Below are positions 31,752-42,002 of a stretch of 64,000 nucleotides of DNA, piece after piece. The position numbers were made by a program, and so were the translations under genes. Position 1 is the first letter of the stretch. Each line of letters starts with the position of its first letter. Under the pieces are notes generated by a model that saw only the letters and a list, made by a program, of their open reading frames with translations, searched no databases and was not told the origin of the DNA. Origin of the DNA: Campanula takesimana (taxonomy: Eukaryota; Streptophyta; Magnoliopsida; Asterales; Campanulaceae); the NCBI GenBank assembly GCA_026119855.1, contig JAOWBW010000865.1, positions 124,001 through 188,000 on the forward strand, given 5' to 3'.

Positions 31752-31877
31752 AACTATGAAATCTCAACTCGGCTAGGCTCCCTGACCACCTTAATTAAGC
31801 AACTGACAATGCGATGACAGCATCAAAATGACGTTCTTCTTGTTTTTGTGAATTGGAACATGACATCTTAGTTACCA

Positions 31878-32017
31878 TTAAAGAAAACTGCCTTAAATTT
31901 CCACTGCTTTCAATTCGTCGATTGTGTAGAACTCAAATCTCAAGTAACATTAAAGAAAACTACCTTAAATTTCCACTGCTTTCAACTCGTCGATTTGTGT
32001 AGATCTCAAATCTCAAG
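31878..32017. repeat. Tandem duplication, about 70-bp unit
   Basis: Two copies of a unit containing 'ccttaaatttccactgcttt' and 'gtagaNctcaaatctcaag', differing at a few bases. It lies 340 bp upstream of the lipid-transfer protein gene. Confidence 0.8.
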
Positions 32018-32235
32018 CACGTATTCTGTTATCAACTAGGCAACTTGAACTGCTTATTTTGATGCGTACTTAAAAATGCTCAGATCTAATGCATCCCCTT
32101 GTGTAAGAAACACAATATTCAAGTGTTTCTTCTTCCTTTCATCACTCTCAATGCATTGTTATAAACAAAAATGCTCCAGAAAAATGTCAAATTGCAACCG
32201 TCCAAAACCATTTTTAATCAAGTCAACCACTTGAT

Positions 32236-32251
32236 ACCCCCCCCCCCCCCC
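32236..32251. repeat. Poly-C tract
   Basis: A run of about 15 C just upstream of the LTP TATA box. The length may be uncertain in the assembly. Confidence 0.85.
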
Positions 32252-32272
32252 ACCCCAATGTCTAAATTCGCC

Positions 32273-32279
32273 TATAAAA
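32273..32279 (+). promoter_or_regulatory. TATA box of the lipid-transfer protein gene
   Basis: TATAAAA, 78 bp before the ATG, giving a 5' UTR of about 50 nt. Confidence 0.65.
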
Positions 32280-32356
32280 CCCGAACAAGAACTAGAAATT
32301 GAAAAACACATTAATTATCAGAGAAATATTAACAACAATCTAGCTACTCAGAAACC

Positions 32357-32858
32357 ATGAAATCTCAGAGCAAATCCCTGAATCTCACCGCTGCTGCTGC
32401 TGCACTTGTACTACTTGCAGTGCTACTTGTACCATGTTCATCCCAGCCAGAACTGACATGCGGTACCGTCGCCAGTAGTCTTGCCCCATGCCATTCTTAC
32501 CTCCAGGCCAAAAGCGAGGCCCCAAAAACCCACTGTTGTGATGGCGCGAATGCTCTTTTTGCGGCCTGCGACACAACTGAACTTAGGCAGAAGGCTTGTA
32601 CTTGTATAATGAAACTAGCCAAGGGCTACGAAGTTGTGTTTGAAAAAGCACAGAGTCTCCCAGTTATTTGCGGAATCCCCCTCCCAGTCCAGGTCTTGGC
32701 TGATCTCGACTGTTCCACGTAAGTACTGCTAAAACAAGAACTGTCTTATTTGACTAGTCAAACTTTTTAAAAACACGATCGTACTTGCTTGCACATTCTT
32801 AAGAATGAAGGGTTTTGATCTATTTTGCTTACGCCATTTCTTTTGCAGGGTACCATAA
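32357..32858 (+). CDS. Type I non-specific lipid-transfer protein
   Basis: A small secreted protein that binds lipids in a cavity held by four disulfides. Such proteins act in the cell wall, in cuticle formation and in defence. Exons are 32357-32718 and 32849-32858. The intron splits the codon before the last two residues (AC|GTAAGT … GCAG|G), giving …DCSTVP and 123 aa. A late intron of this kind is usual in type I nsLTP genes. The signal peptide is about residues 1-30 (…ALVLLAVLLVPCSSQ), preceded by a Ser/Lys-rich leader. The eight-Cys motif matches type I spacing: C-9-C-14-CC-19-CXC-21-C-13-C. An additional Cys lies inside the X19 stretch (…FAACDTT…). This is normal sequence for a functional gene, with TATA box and downstream UTR in place. 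Confidence 0.93.
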
Positions 32859-32973
32859 GATGGAAGCATCGTGCGGCTGATCAGCGTGGATCAGACCGTT
32901 GAATCTTAGAGATGTAGTGACCAGATAGCTACGTTGTTAGAATAAGTCAAATGTATTAATAAAGCTGAAAAAT

Positions 32974-33127
32974 GCAGTGAGAAGTTTGTGTAATGTTTTA
33001 CTAGTGATGAATCAAGTGTCTAATTTCCCTTTCCTTGTATTAGTGTTTATGCAGTGAGAAGTTTGTGTAATGTTTTACTAGTGATGAATCAAGTGTCTAA
33101 TTTCCCTTTCCTTGTATTAGTGTTTAT
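32974..33127 (+). repeat. 77-bp tandem duplication in the LTP 3' region
   Basis: Two identical-looking 77-bp copies (32974-33050, 33051-33127), starting 'gcagtgagaagtttgtgtaa'. They begin 116 bp after the stop codon, so they fall in or next to the 3' UTR and could duplicate a poly-A signal region. Confidence 0.92.
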
Positions 33128-34140
33128 GTACGCGTTCTTCTGAATGTTTGCGAATTATAGAGCGTGTTTAATATAAAGCTCGTTCTTCAAATGATCTCCA
33201 CCGCGCAACTATGCCTCGTTGACATATCTCTCTACTAATATTTTCTTCAAATTTCAATTAATGTATTATTGAACGATACTCCTACAAAATTAGTAGTGCG
33301 ACTCTTTTCGAGATAGGTACGACAGTAAGACGACTGCTATAATGTCTCGTGTTGTACCTATCTCCGGACAGGAAGCGGGAACCCCTCATCCACTAGTTGC
33401 AGTGGGGGCGAGGATCTGAAAGATGCCTATGTCACCATTGCTGACAAGTGGATGACTTTGCAATATCGGGGCAGCAAAGATATTACCCCGATACTACAAA
33501 GTCAAATTCTCATACAATATCTCCACCACCACCCACTGTTCCAAGTATATGCCCATAATACTCTCTCCGTCCCATTTGATAATACTCTCTCCGTCCCATT
33601 TGATAAGCGTATACTAAAAACTGCGGCGAGGCGCTTGTGCAGTTTTTTACTAGAAATGAAGAGTCTATTTTACTGATAGCACGAAAATATTAAGGAATAT
33701 TATATATTCCTAGCATATATTGTAAATATCAAGTTACCAAACATACAGATTGTATCTTGTAAACCAAGCTAGATTATTCTAGAATAATAGTTTCCTTTTT
33801 GTATTAGTTTTCCTAATTAGATTAGGACTCTAGAATACTCTTTGTAACCCTATAAATATGTATCACTAGTATCAATAATATTTGAGTCTCTCATATCAAT
33901 TATCTCTCTCCATGTATGATTGGCTCCAACTATCTCTTTCTCTAATCCTTGACAGAAAATATTAATTATCTCTCTCCATGTATGATTGGCTCCAACTATC
34001 TCTTTCTCTAATCCTTGACAGAAAATATGATCATCAGTATAAGAAAAACGAGATTGATTCAGAATCACCAGATCCAACTTTGATATAAGTCGTATAAGAA
34101 AGGCGTCAGAAGAACTCAAAGGTTCAACAACATAGCCTAC
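33128..34140. other. Spacer between LTP and GUX with small repeats
   Basis: Holds a hairpin (33455-33502: 'gactttgcaatatcgggg' and its inverse), a 24-bp duplication of a Stowaway-like end (33558-33605, 'actctctccgtcccatttga'), and a 66-bp tandem duplication (33898-34029, 'aattatctctctccatgtat'). The stretch 33675-33897 has an LTR-like style (TATA-like 'ccctataaatat' at 33848), but no partner was found. No gene. Confidence 0.6.
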
Positions 34141-36784
34141 TCAAACTCGATGAATATAGTCTGGAAATGGCATTACGCGCCATAAAATTTCATTAATTAC
34201 ATTAATCGAACAAAACTTCAAGAACAAAAAATCCCAGAAAAAAAAAAAAAAAAAAAAAAGCATAACAACCTCACAAGTTCGAAAGAGAAGACGTGGTAAT
34301 TGCAGGCGGAGTAAGATAAAAACTCTTATCGTCTGTCCAATTCGTCTCCCCCAATGTTTCAACATACTCTTCCAAGAACACAGCTTATCAACACACTTCT
34401 TCAACCGTCTGTCCCGAATTGCGATTTTCCAATGCCTGTCCGTAAAATTTCCCTTCTCCGCCTCCCTCCGGTCCCACTCCAACTGCGCCTTCTGCTTCGT
34501 TTTCAGCATACAAAACTGATGCAACTCCTCCGGCATAGCATCATGAACTTTCCACCACCTTTTATGAGCAACATCACTAGCAAATTCCTGCTGAATATCA
34601 ACATTCCAATTACAATCATAATCTCTAAAACATAGCCATGGTTTAATTCCAAGATAATGTAGTACATAAAGAACCGGTGGGTCCGCTCCGAATAACCGAG
34701 TTTTCTTCTCCTTCACTTCCTCATCATCCCCACTCCAGAAATTCTTCAAGAAATTTATGTGTTTCGGTATGCGATGCCACCACGTAAAGATCTCATTCAA
34801 GTATCCTTGATCTCCACCGTTGTATGATTCAATCTCGTTGATATGACCCATCAGAAGGTTAAAAGTACAAATCGACGGCTCAATCACCATCACCCCTGAA
34901 TTGAAGAGGGTCCCATTATTACCCGTAGCTGAAATCTCAGGCATTCCGAATAAGAAATCTATGTTTCTCAAGATGAGCAAATCTGCATCGATGAAAATGA
35001 TCTTGTCGTAATCTGTTAACTGCCATAGTCGGAACTTGCTGTAGTTCCATTCATTGTATGCATCTTTCTCTGCTTTCGGGTTACGAATCCTCTGTATTGT
35101 TCGGGTTTTCCACCCTGCTAACTCGAGCCCGCTTCTATGGTAGTCACTAATTGATTCGTCGACTAGTATGACAAGGTCTCGTGTGGACCCTGACATGCGT
35201 ATGCTTTGGGCTGCAGCTATGGCTCCACAGACATAGACTTCTGCAGAATGCAGTATTGTGGCGTATGCCTCTCTCTGCATGTTCCCTGCATACGCTCCAT
35301 CTGAAACTTAAAAAAGTTTTGGTTAGAAGAAAAATTTCACAAAAAAATGTAGTAAAAACGGAATCTGGTGCTACAACAGCTAAAAAAAATTAGTTAGAAG
35401 AAAAAATTCACAAAAAAAAGTAATGAAAGAGAATTTGGTGCTACAATAGCTCAGAATAAATTTAGTACTCCCTCTGTCCCTAAATGAGTGTTCAAATTTC
35501 ATTTTAAGGGACATCTGAATCTTAACTTTTTGTATAATTTGGTGGCAAAGATTCATATATAATCTTATAATCCTCTTTGCAAACACTTAGTTTTGCAAGT
35601 ATAAAGAGACCGGTGAAAAAAAATTCGAAAAAAAAAAACATTTAGAGACAAAGTTATGTTCAAAAAGACACTCATTTTGGGACAAAGATTTTTCGAAAAT
35701 TTACACTCATTTAGGGACAGAAGGAGTAAGAAGAAAGATTTCACAAAAAAATGTAATAAAATGGAATCTGGTGCTGTAATAGCTCCAGTATTTGGGTCCA
35801 GGGAAATGCCGAACCCACATGACTGATAAAAAATTACTTACTAACCTCTAGCTTTAAGTGGAATGGCAAGCTCGCACGAGCCAACCGGGAGGTTGAGTTT
35901 ATCTCTCAATAGATTCATGTTCGGTTTGTATAACCACGCTTGACCTTCACGGGTAACAAGGTCTTTACATGTGAACAAATTTGGTATCGGAAAACAATTC
36001 GAAATTAAGAGCAAATGGACCGGATAACTTCCTTTTGCAGAGGCGGCTAGCCCTGCAGCTGCAAGCTGCAGGTGTAGCCTAGCCACATCTCTCGACCAGT
36101 TCCCTTCGTTTCTACACGGAAGCTTAACTGCAATGAGATCGAGCCTTTTCCGAGGAACTTCAAGCTTTGGTAGAGAGGGGCAACTCGGAACTTCATCTTC
36201 TTGTTCTTCATCTATCCACTCGGGATACAATGAATCCCAAGTTACATTCTTCTCGACGTAGTCCAAATGAAGTTGAATATGGTTAGAATTAGGGAAATTT
36301 TGCCTCCAACTATCAGTCTCACTTTCATTGAAATTCAAAAGCCCGATCCCTTGTACTCTGTTGTTACGCATTTTCTCCATGGCGCGCGAAATTTCTTCCC
36401 ATTTGATATCTAAATGTGATACGTATCTCGGATCTGATTCTCCCCATATCCACCTGTTCAACAAATGTGGCCTGCATTATTGTATAAGCTAAGCATGTTG
36501 ACTGATCGTGATTTGAAATTATCTTTCTACATAGTGAAATATGAACCCGACTATGGATTTAATTACCTAGAGACGGTGTCTGAAACGTGCTCATGTTGAC
36601 AGATAGTATGAGAGCGGATAAGAATTATGATTGTACCGAATAGGATGATTGGAATGACTACTTTGAACGGGTTTTGATTGCATTTTGCGGTTTTCTCTTG
36701 GATTTGGATATGGAATGGCTTCTCAACGTCTTTCCCTTTAGTTCTTTGTGACCTTCTCTTGTATACATCTTCCCTGATTTCCAT
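34141..36784 (-). CDS. GUX: Xylan alpha-glucuronosyltransferase (GT8, GUX family), C-terminal frameshift
   Basis: Adds glucuronic acid from UDP-GlcA to the xylan backbone in the Golgi. Exons on the minus strand are 36784-36567, 36471-35846 and 35300-34141. The junctions are VS|RPHLLNRW and LKARG|DGAYAGN, with GT/AG sites. It is a type II membrane protein: cytosolic head, then one membrane span (residues 42-56, VVIPIILFGTIIILI). The GT8 domain has the metal-binding D386-A-D388 in FIDADLLIL, NSGVMVIEPS, GDQGYLNE (about 446) and HYLGIKPW (496). As read, the protein has 667 aa. The last 60-odd residues after KHWG are atypical. A one-base shift at the G-run (plus 34348-34352) would restore a family-like tail ending at a stop at 34271-34273 (about 624 aa). 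This could be a real mutation or a homopolymer error. Intron 2 contains a Stowaway MITE. Confidence 0.9.
35468..35726. mobile_element. Stowaway MITE in GUX intron 2
   Basis: Ends CTCCCTCTGTCCCTAAATGA and (reversed) CTCCTTCTGTCCCTAAATGA, TA at 35466-35467 and 35727-35728, 259 bp. It makes up about half of the 545-bp intron. Confidence 0.88.
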
Positions 36785-36879
36785 TTCGTGTTAAGAAATT
36801 ATACTCGTTAGTAGCTAGAAACAATGGTGAATTAGAATGAAGAATAATAACAATCAAATGGAAACAGAGTGCCATTTAT

Positions 36880-37109
36880 TGTTAAAGCTTGATATACATT
36901 GTAGGTGCCCTCTCTAACACCTTAAGGTTTTAGAGGAGTTGGTTACTTAACATGGTATCAGAGCTCTGGTTATTGCAAGGTCAGGGTCACACGTGAGGGG
37001 GAGTGTTAAACTTTGATATACATTATAGGTGCCCTCTTTAACACCTTAAGGTTTTAGTTAGGTGCGCTCTCTAACACCTTAAGGTTTTAGAGGAGTTGGT
37101 TACTTAACA
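36880..37109 (+). mobile_element. Complete TRIM retrotransposon
   Basis: The target duplication TTTAT is at 36875-36879 and 37110-37114. The left LTR 36880-36952 (73 bp, TGTTAAAGC…CTTAACA) is followed by a perfect primer site TGGTATCAGAGC (36953-36964), a 30-bp spacer, a purine tract GAGGGGGAG (36995-37003), and the right LTR 37004-37109. The right LTR is 33 bp longer through one duplication of its 'ggtgc…aaggttttag' part. All cis signals are present and no coding capacity. It lies 96 bp upstream of the GUX start codon, so it probably falls in the 5' UTR or promoter. Confidence 0.92.
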
Positions 37110-37224
37110 TTTATTTTATACGATTTTTGGTAATAAATCTATAAAAAATTCTTAACTTAATTTTTTCTGGAAAATCAACTAAGTCAGAGGGGTTCCTTCA
37201 AGATCTAGGAAATATCAATCAAAT

Positions 37225-37421
37225 ACTAGAAAATCTGAGTTATCATACAATCTCATCAAGAAAAATATCTGAAGTTGTGTACTTAATGATCAAAAATTTT
37301 AATCGCAACTAGAAAATCTGAGTTATCATACAATTTCATCAAGAAAAATATCTGAAGTTGTGTACTTAATGATCAAAGATTTTAATCGCAACTAGAAAAT
37401 CTGAGTTATCATACAATCTTT
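37225..37421. repeat. 83-bp tandem repeat, 2.4 copies
   Basis: Units start at 37225, 37308 and 37391 with 'actagaaaatctgagttatc' and differ at two or three bases. Confidence 0.9.
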
Positions 37422-37486
37422 CCGAAAACATAATCAAGAATGAGATTGGATAGTTAGACGCTGACAATCACGGACGAATTCAAATA

Positions 37487-37665
37487 CTCTCTCCGTCCCA
37501 AAATGATCTTCTCATTTGCCATTTTTTATTATCCTAAAAAGTTCTCCCCATTTCTACAATTTGAGCTTAAAAGTGCATAAACAAAACATGACTAGTGAAG
37601 CAAATATTCATATTCTTACAAAGCTTGAACAGTCAAATGGGAAGATTATTTTGGCACGGAAGGAG
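37487..37665. mobile_element. Stowaway MITE (short subfamily)
   Basis: CTCTCTCCGTCCCAAAATGA end, TA on both sides, 179 bp. Same subfamily and length as 11107-11285. Located upstream of GUX. Confidence 0.87.
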
Positions 37666-37786
37666 TAGATTAATATATGGAGAAGAAAAGATGAGAAAAC
37701 TCACACAGCCATAGAGAACCCCGTTTGCTCCTCTTCTCTTGTCAATTTCTTAGCGCGCGGATGATTGAAAAATCTAATCTCTGAGC

Positions 37787-37830
37787 ATGAACATGAACAT
37801 GAACATGAACATGAACATGAACATGAACAA
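37787..37830. repeat. (ATGAAC)n hexanucleotide repeat
   Basis: Seven to eight units in the likely GUX 5' flank. Confidence 0.9.
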
Positions 37831-38552
37831 GAAAAAGAAAAAGTGTATCTCAAACTTAATCAAATATTCCTCCCCGTTCGCTGAATTGAATAATTACTTG
37901 TCTTTGTAACAAAATGCAATTCATATATAGAACAGAGAAAATTTGAGAAAACCCAGAAAAAGAAAGAAATTTGTGAGGTTAGATTCAGGCTCTGAATTGA
38001 AGTGGAAGAAGAAGGTGTTTGGTTTGGGAAGGAAAGAGAATAATGGCGGGTAGAGAATGACAGAGACTCAAATAGTAACGTCTTTTAAAAAAAATCTACT
38101 TTTGGGTATTTCTTCCCGTTTAAGGCTAGCGTGGGCTTGTATTTCTACGCAAGCAATTTACATGATAATATTAAAAATGAGAAAAAGTAAGAAATTTAAT
38201 ATTTAATTCTTTCCCTTGTAAATCATCTCTCAATGGAGAAAAATATATGTTATGTGTAATTATTTAACTAATTACTGTGCTTTAGTTTTGATGCAAATAA
38301 AATATCCCTTGTGAATTTCTAATCCATCCGTCCTAAAATAATTATTGTCAGTCATATTGTAAATAACGATGCTTTTAATTTGTTTGTAGTTATTTTTCAC
38401 CGCAATACAATTACACAATTTTTATGTAATTAATATATCAAATATCTCTATATTTAAAGGTGTGTTAATAGCATTGATTTGATTGTCTAATTGGGGGATT
38501 TGATTTGTCAACTTTTTAATTTATTTTAATTTTAACATATACCAAACTCAGT
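37831..38552. other. GUX upstream region and intergenic DNA
   Basis: A minus-strand TATA-like 'ctatatatgaa' occurs near 37922-37931, which would imply a long or spliced GUX 5' leader (weak). A half Stowaway-like end 'atccatccgtcctaaaataa' is at 38324-38343 without its partner. Nothing else recognised. Confidence 0.35.
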
Positions 38553-38688
38553 ATTCTAAAAGACGTCAGTCTAGGCCGATTAGGCCCTGCCTAGGCGTTA
38601 GGTTCATGAAACGCCTAGGTCCCGTCTAGGATATTATAGTTATTTCTGGAGCCTAGGCGCCTCTGCGGCGCCTAGCGTTTTTTAGAAC
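38553..38688. repeat. GC-rich 'CTAGGCGCC' foldback repeat, copy 2 (inverted)
   Basis: Reverse-orientation relative of 13754-13900: begins 'attctaaaagacgtc' and ends 'gcctagcgttttttagaac'. Confidence 0.7.
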
Positions 38689-38894
38689 ATTGACCAAACC
38701 TAGGAAAAAAGAAAAACACTGTACCAGCCTAGTAGCTCTTGAGAAAGGCTATGAAAAGAACAAGTTACGTTGAAGTTGTATCATGGCTCTATGATCACCA
38801 ATTTGGGTTATGAAAACTAGGTTATTTTCATTTGCCAAAGGTTTGATCAATTTGGGTACAGATGAGATAATTTGGAATTTATTTTGGTTGCATA

Positions 38895-38930
<36 letters not shown>

Positions 38931-39364
38931 CAAGTTTGCAAAGTTTTGCGTCCCCGATGTATAGCTGGATGGCAAAGGAGGGGGACATAAGATCTTACTA
39001 GAAGCATGCACACACTAGTACTGCCAGTGTGGGTATGATTATGGTGAGAGCATTTTACTCTCTTCAGAGATTGGACGGACCTTATATGTGATATTAGTTG
39101 ATATGTGCTCAAACATTAATCATTCATGTGCAAGCAAGGAACTTGGGCAACAAAATTAAAAAAATAAATAATAATAATAATAAAATAAAATAAAAAAGTT
39201 TGCAAAGTTTGCAGAGAGGTATGAGTCGTTCATCACCTACTTTCTACACCGGATGGGTGACGATCTCTTTTGGTGGTCGGTCCTCATGATTCAGTCATAT
39301 TTGTTTTTATTTAATTGTAATTGTTAAATAATTAATCTGACGAGACTTACAGATATTAAATTAA
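38689..39364. other. Intergenic with simple repeats
   Basis: (CT)n(AT)n at about 38894-38930 and an AATA-type run at 39160-39195. No gene seen. Confidence 0.5.
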
Positions 39365-39366
39365 TA

Positions 39367-39853
39367 CTCTCTCCGTCTCATACTTATCGCTATTTATTTT
39401 TATTTTGAGCGTTTCATATTTATTGTTACTTACTCAAAATGTGCACTTTTCTCTATCCTATTTACACTCACAACAACTATTAACTAACTTATTTTCTCTC
39501 TCCTACCCACTCATAATACCTATTTTTACAACATACTCCCTCCGTTCCTCTTTAATGTACAAAAATTACTCATTTGGTTGTCCCACTTTAACTTATTACA
39601 AAAATTATAAAATAGAAATGTTTTAATACTTTTAAAATAGTGGAACCCACTTGTCATACTCACAACAACTATCCACTAATTATTTTTTATCTCACTTTCT
39701 CTTTTCCACCCAACTATTTACACTCACAATACATCACATTTTTCACTTTTTCCTTGATTAATGTGCTCAACTCATTTTTTTTAAGTTAAAAAGTGACAGA
39801 GAAAGTATTTTCTTAATTTCTACGCAATTCATAGCAATAAGTAGGAGAAGGAG
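39367..39853. mobile_element. Stowaway MITE (outer) carrying a nested Stowaway
   Basis: Ends CTCTCTCCGTCTCATACTTA and (reversed) CTCCTTCTCCTACTTATTGC, TA at 39365-39366 and 39854-39855. Without the inner element it would be about 215 bp. Confidence 0.8.
39536..39805. mobile_element. Stowaway MITE nested in another Stowaway
   Basis: Ends CTCCCTCCGTTCCTCTTTAA and (reversed) CTTTCTCTGTCACTTTTTAA, TA on both sides, 270 bp. Confidence 0.8.
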
Positions 39854-39855
39854 TA

Positions 39856-40185
39856 CCGGACTAAATCGTAAATAGAAGTTGATAAGAGTGGTCCCTCATC
39901 TTTGTACCTAAGTGAGCTGACCAACTATTACAAGGTTGACTTCCAACCGTTATCTTTTCCAAGTCATTATTTAAAAAATTTAAGCCTTGCTGTACCGAGA
40001 ACAAAACCATTACTAGTTTGACTTTGAGATGAAATTCAAAACTTTTAATAATTTAAATGAGGTCATACCTAATGTACTTAACACACAACTTTTTATAATT
40101 TAAATGATATGGTTACTTATAAGGTCATACGTAATGTACTTAACACTTGATGTTTATTACTAGCCTTTTTAGACAAGTTACTGTA
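39856..40185. other. Intergenic, nothing recognised
   Basis: AT-rich. A short local repeat ('taaggtcatacgtaatgtac') occurs near 40070 and 40125. Confidence 0.4.
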
Positions 40186-40194
40186 ATCTTAAGC

Positions 40195-40360
40195 GAGAAA
40201 ATTTTGGTGGATACTAGTTTCTCCGTAAGTTATAAAAAATCTTGTTTTTATAGGGGTTAAAGTTTAGGGTTTGGGGTTTAAGGTTTAGGGTTTAAGAAGG
40301 GTTAAAAAACATGACTTTTTATAACTTATAGAGGAACTAGTTTCCCCCCAATACCAACTC
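40195..40360. mobile_element. Mutator-like MITE with telomere-like core, copy 2
   Basis: The 9-bp duplication ATCTTAAGC is at 40186-40194 and 40361-40369. The start GAGAAAATTTTGG matches copy 1 (11804-11964). The core has 'gtttagggtttggggtttaa', that is degenerate TTTAGGG units. Confidence 0.88.
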
Positions 40361-40368
40361 ATCTTAAG

Positions 40369-40609
40369 CAGTGGCGGAGCTACCCACATGTCAAAGGGGG
40401 CAATTGCCCCCATTGATTTTAAAAAATAAAATTTTACTAGAGCAAAATTTTTAAAATTTTGATTAGTGCAATTTATTGAAATTTTTCCCCTTTAAAATAA
40501 AATTAATAATGCATTAGAATTTTTTTTGCACCCATTGATGAAAATAAAGTTAATTTTTTTATTGTGTAACTTTTGCCCCCATTGATAAAAATTCCTGGCT
40601 CCGCCAGTG
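40369..40609. mobile_element. hAT-like MITE (CAGTGGCGGAGC family)
   Basis: Ends CAGTGGCGGAGCTACCC and (reversed) CACTGGCGGAGCCAGG. The 8-bp duplication ATCTTAAG is at 40361-40368 and 40610-40617. It is 241 bp and AT-rich inside. Confidence 0.88.
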
Positions 40610-40707
40610 ATCTTAAGAGTAATAGAGATACAAAATATCTATAAAAGTTTGTTCACAAAATATTAGTTTGCAATTATTTATTGAATGTTCAAGTTGTGGG
40701 CTCGAGT

Positions 40708-40923
40708 CAATGGCGAAGCCAGAAATTTAGTACAAGTAGGTTGAAATTCTGATATAGTGTTAGTTTTCCAAATTTAAAAGGGTCAAAATTGAAAAAAAAA
40801 TAAAATATTGTAAATGATAAATAAAATAAAAAATGTTATAAACTTAAAAGAGTTAAACTGGCACAACTCCAAAATCAAAAAGAGTCGGATGACCCTCATT
40901 AGCCAAGGGTGGCTTCACCATTG
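40708..40923. mobile_element. hAT-like MITE, diverged relative
   Basis: Ends CAATGGCGAAGCCA and (reversed) CAATGGTGAAGCCA. The 8-bp duplication GCTCGAGT is at 40700-40707 and 40924-40931. It is 216 bp. Confidence 0.85.
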
Positions 40924-40931
40924 GCTCGAGT

Positions 40932-41591
40932 ATTAAATAATTTCAACAAAAATCAGTGACAAACAACTAAATTTTGTGACCCTAGTATTGTTCGTAAACC
41001 GTAAACCTAATCTCAAAGTTTGCCTCACCTCAGATTTCGTAGGAATGGTGGTTGTACCTAAAGCTTACCTAGTACCCTCTACACCAACTCAGATCATTGA
41101 ATAGTGTTTTATCAATAATTAACAAGTGTTAGTAAGTGGTAAAACATCATTATAAGAATAAAATAAGAGATTAGAAAGTGAGTAGTACAAGTACTTTGTT
41201 TATTAGGTTCAATATCAAATCCCCCAACAAACAAAAGAGCAACTTAAAACAGCTGTACTTAGACATTGGTAAAGCATCATATGTGCAACTTCCAGAACTA
41301 GGCTCTTTGGGTAAGGCATCCCTTTCTTTTTTTTTTCCATTTTTTTTTTTTATTATTATTATTTGAATGAAGCCTTGCACCTATCTTTACGTTTCTATAT
41401 TCTTATTACCAACTATTGGAGGAAAATCTCTGTTCGATAAAGTACGCCAAGGAAAGCATATGCAGTCAGATCGCAAGGCATGCAATCCAACTACGTGAGC
41501 CCAAACCCGTGTAGCACGTAGCTTAATAACTTGAATGGGTTGTAACTTTGTGTATTAAAATGCATATACTTAAAAGAAGACAAAAAAATTA
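40932..41591. other. Intergenic, nothing recognised
   Basis: Poly-T run at 41326-41351. No gene or element boundary found. Confidence 0.4.
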
Positions 41592-41721
41592 TGTGAGACG
41601 GTCTCACACGTGAGATAGCTCTCGTTGAAAGATTAAATGTTTTGCCCCCTATGCAGGGCCTGACAAACTCATTTCCTCTTTTATCAAGATCCGCCGATCA
41701 TATGCGAAACCGTCTCACACA
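41592..41721. mobile_element. Candidate MITE with 'TGTGAGACGG' ends
   Basis: The left end TGTGAGACGGTCTCACACG is itself palindromic. The right end (reversed) is TGTGAGACGGTTTCGC. About 130 bp, with no convincing target duplication. Confidence 0.55.
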
Positions 41722-41790
41722 AGACTTCTTCATACTTAAATTGGCATGGCAACCACACTTTTTCTATCTCCTTTTTTGGTTCATAGCAAG

Positions 41791-41923
41791 GTTCTAAAAA
41801 GCGCTAGGCGCCACATCTAGGCTTAGCGCCTAGGCAGGCTTAGGCTGGGCTGAGAATTCAAACATATTTATAATATTCTAGGCGAGACCTAGGCATTTTT
41901 CCGAGGCGAGCGTCTTTTAAAAC
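41791..41923. repeat. GC-rich 'CTAGGCGCC' foldback repeat, copy 3
   Basis: Begins GTTCTAAAAAGCGCTAGGCG and ends 'cgtcttttaaaac'. Same layout as 13754-13900 but more degenerate. Confidence 0.68.
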
Positions 41924-42002
41924 ATAGTGATGATTGCGAAACAAATTTTGCAAATGTTTATTTATTATAATTTAAAGCTAATTTTGTGTATTAAAACGCA
42001 TA

